DNA of 5,962 nt, taken from assembly GCA_041655055.1 (NCBI GenBank), contig JBBAGE010000136.1:1-5962 (forward strand), written 5' to 3'. Made by a program: the position numbers and the translations under genes. This stretch comes from JBBAGE01 sp041655055. Its GTDB lineage: Bacteria > Pseudomonadota > Alphaproteobacteria > Rhodobacterales > Rhodobacteraceae. Positions 5,189 through 5,962 of the stretch are shown here, piece by piece. The notes under the pieces are model-generated. The model did no database searches. It was given only the letters and a program-made list of their open reading frames with translations, and was not told where the DNA came from. Numbering within the stretch: position 1 is the stretch's first letter; the number at the start of each line of letters is the position of its first letter.

Positions 5189-5962
5189 TCATTTCTCGGC
5201 CTGAACAGGATTTGAAAGCACGCCGATCCGGGATATTTCGACCTCGCAGATATCGCCTTCACGCATCCAAAGCGGCGGTTCGCGGCGCGCACCGACGCCC
5301 CCGGGGGTTCCGGTCACAAGCACATCGCCCGGCAACAGCGGCAAGATGGTCGAGCAATAGGCAATCAGACGCGGAATCGAAGTGATCAGCAGCGCAAGAT
5401 CCGTATCCTGCACGACCTGCCCGTTCAGCCGAGTTTGCAGATGCAGCGCGCTCGGATCGGGGATTTCGTCGCTGGTGACCATCCAGGGGCCGAATGCACC
5501 CGTGCCAGCAAAGGTTTTGCCAGGCATGAATTGATGCGTATGTCTTTGCCAATCGCGAACCGAGGCGTCATTGTAACAGGCATAACCGGCCACATGCTCC
5601 AACGCGTTTTCTTCGGATATGCGGCGGCCTTCTTTGCCGATAATCACCGCAAGCTCGCCCTCATAGTCGAATTGATCCGATTCCAGCGGTTTGATCAGCG
5701 CATCACCGTGGCCAATTTGACTGCCGGCATAGCGGGCGAACAACACCGGATGCACCGTTTCTTCGCGACCGGTTTCCTGAACATGGGTGTGATAATTCAA
5801 GCCCACGCAGATGATTTTATCCGGATCGGGGATCACCGGTGCCATTTGAACCGCATCCAGCGCGTGATCGGCGGGGTCATCGGCAAATGCCTGCGCCCGG
5901 GTCAGCCCACCAGCCGCAAGAAATTCGCGAAGGGTCGTTTCCGACACCCGTTTGCCAAGATC
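5189..5962 (-). CDS. Fumarylacetoacetate hydrolase (FAH) family enzyme, 5' partial
   Basis: Metal-dependent FAH-fold enzyme; relatives are hydrolases, decarboxylases or isomerases of 2-oxo/hydroxydienoate acids in aromatic and sugar-acid catabolism. The frame is open to the right edge (DLGKR precedes the GTG at 5947), and members normally have 20-40 more N-terminal residues, so the start is outside. Counting that GTG as 1, the core begins at KIICVGLNYHTH (44-55). Metal ligands are Glu96 and Glu98 in YEGELAVIIG and Asp127 in YNDASVRDWQ. Lys144 is in PGKTFAGTGAFGPW, and TGTPGGVG is at 212-219. The usual SFDTF segment is KTFAGTG here, and the usual QDGNTSDMIF segment is QDTDLALLIT, both near the active-site rim, so the substrate may differ from fumarylpyruvate-type members. 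It lies first in a minus-strand pair with the MhpR-like regulator. Confidence 0.92.
   Translation of the reverse strand, partial: DLGKRVSETTLREFLAAGGLTRAQAFADDPADHALDAVQMAPVIPDPDKIICVGLNYHTHVQETGREETVHPVLFARYAGSQIGHGDALIKPLESDQFDYEGELAVIIGKEGRRISEENALEHVAGYACYNDASVRDWQRHTHQFMPGKTFAGTGAFGPWMVTSDEIPDPSALHLQTRLNGQVVQDTDLALLITSIPRLIAYCSTILPLLPGDVLVTGTPGGVGARREPPLWMREGDICEVEISRIGVLSNPVQAEK

Overview
The window is GC-rich with strong GC/GC-ending codon bias. Its gene families point to an alphaproteobacterium, probably Rhodobacteraceae-like; this is an inference from composition and protein character, as no marker gene is present. It holds six protein-coding genes, two of them cut by the window edges. 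There are no recognisable RNA genes, insertion sequences, CRISPR arrays or origins.

Left part (1-2985, plus strand). The 3' part of a hormone-sensitive-lipase (HSL) family esterase is followed by a 500-base gap and then a complete, apparently intact class B Baeyer-Villiger monooxygenase (BVMO). The BVMO ends in a strong intrinsic terminator. A BVMO inserts oxygen next to a ketone carbonyl to give an ester or lactone, and an HSL-type esterase can hydrolyse that product, so the two would form a ketone-degradation pair. The gap is unusual: two perfect hairpins in tandem, then a near-consensus Shine-Dalgarno and a 10-codon open frame, then about 175 bases with more small hairpins before the BVMO start.

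Middle part (2986-4245). A small three-helix membrane protein of the GlsB/YeaQ/YmgE family (plus strand) converges on a secreted six-bladed kelch propeller protein (minus strand). Their stop codons overlap inside a single CTAG.

Right part (4246-5962, minus strand). A fumarylacetoacetate-hydrolase (FAH) family enzyme, cut by the right edge, lies 38 bases upstream of an IclR-type regulator whose effector domain resembles MhpR, the activator of hydroxyphenylpropionate degradation in E. coli. This pair suggests a catabolic operon for an aromatic or related compound that continues beyond the window. The kelch gene follows IclR on the same strand after 116 bases and has its own ribosome binding site.

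Most of the window is ordinary catabolic-gene territory. The part least explained by known features is the structured leader at 991-1290.
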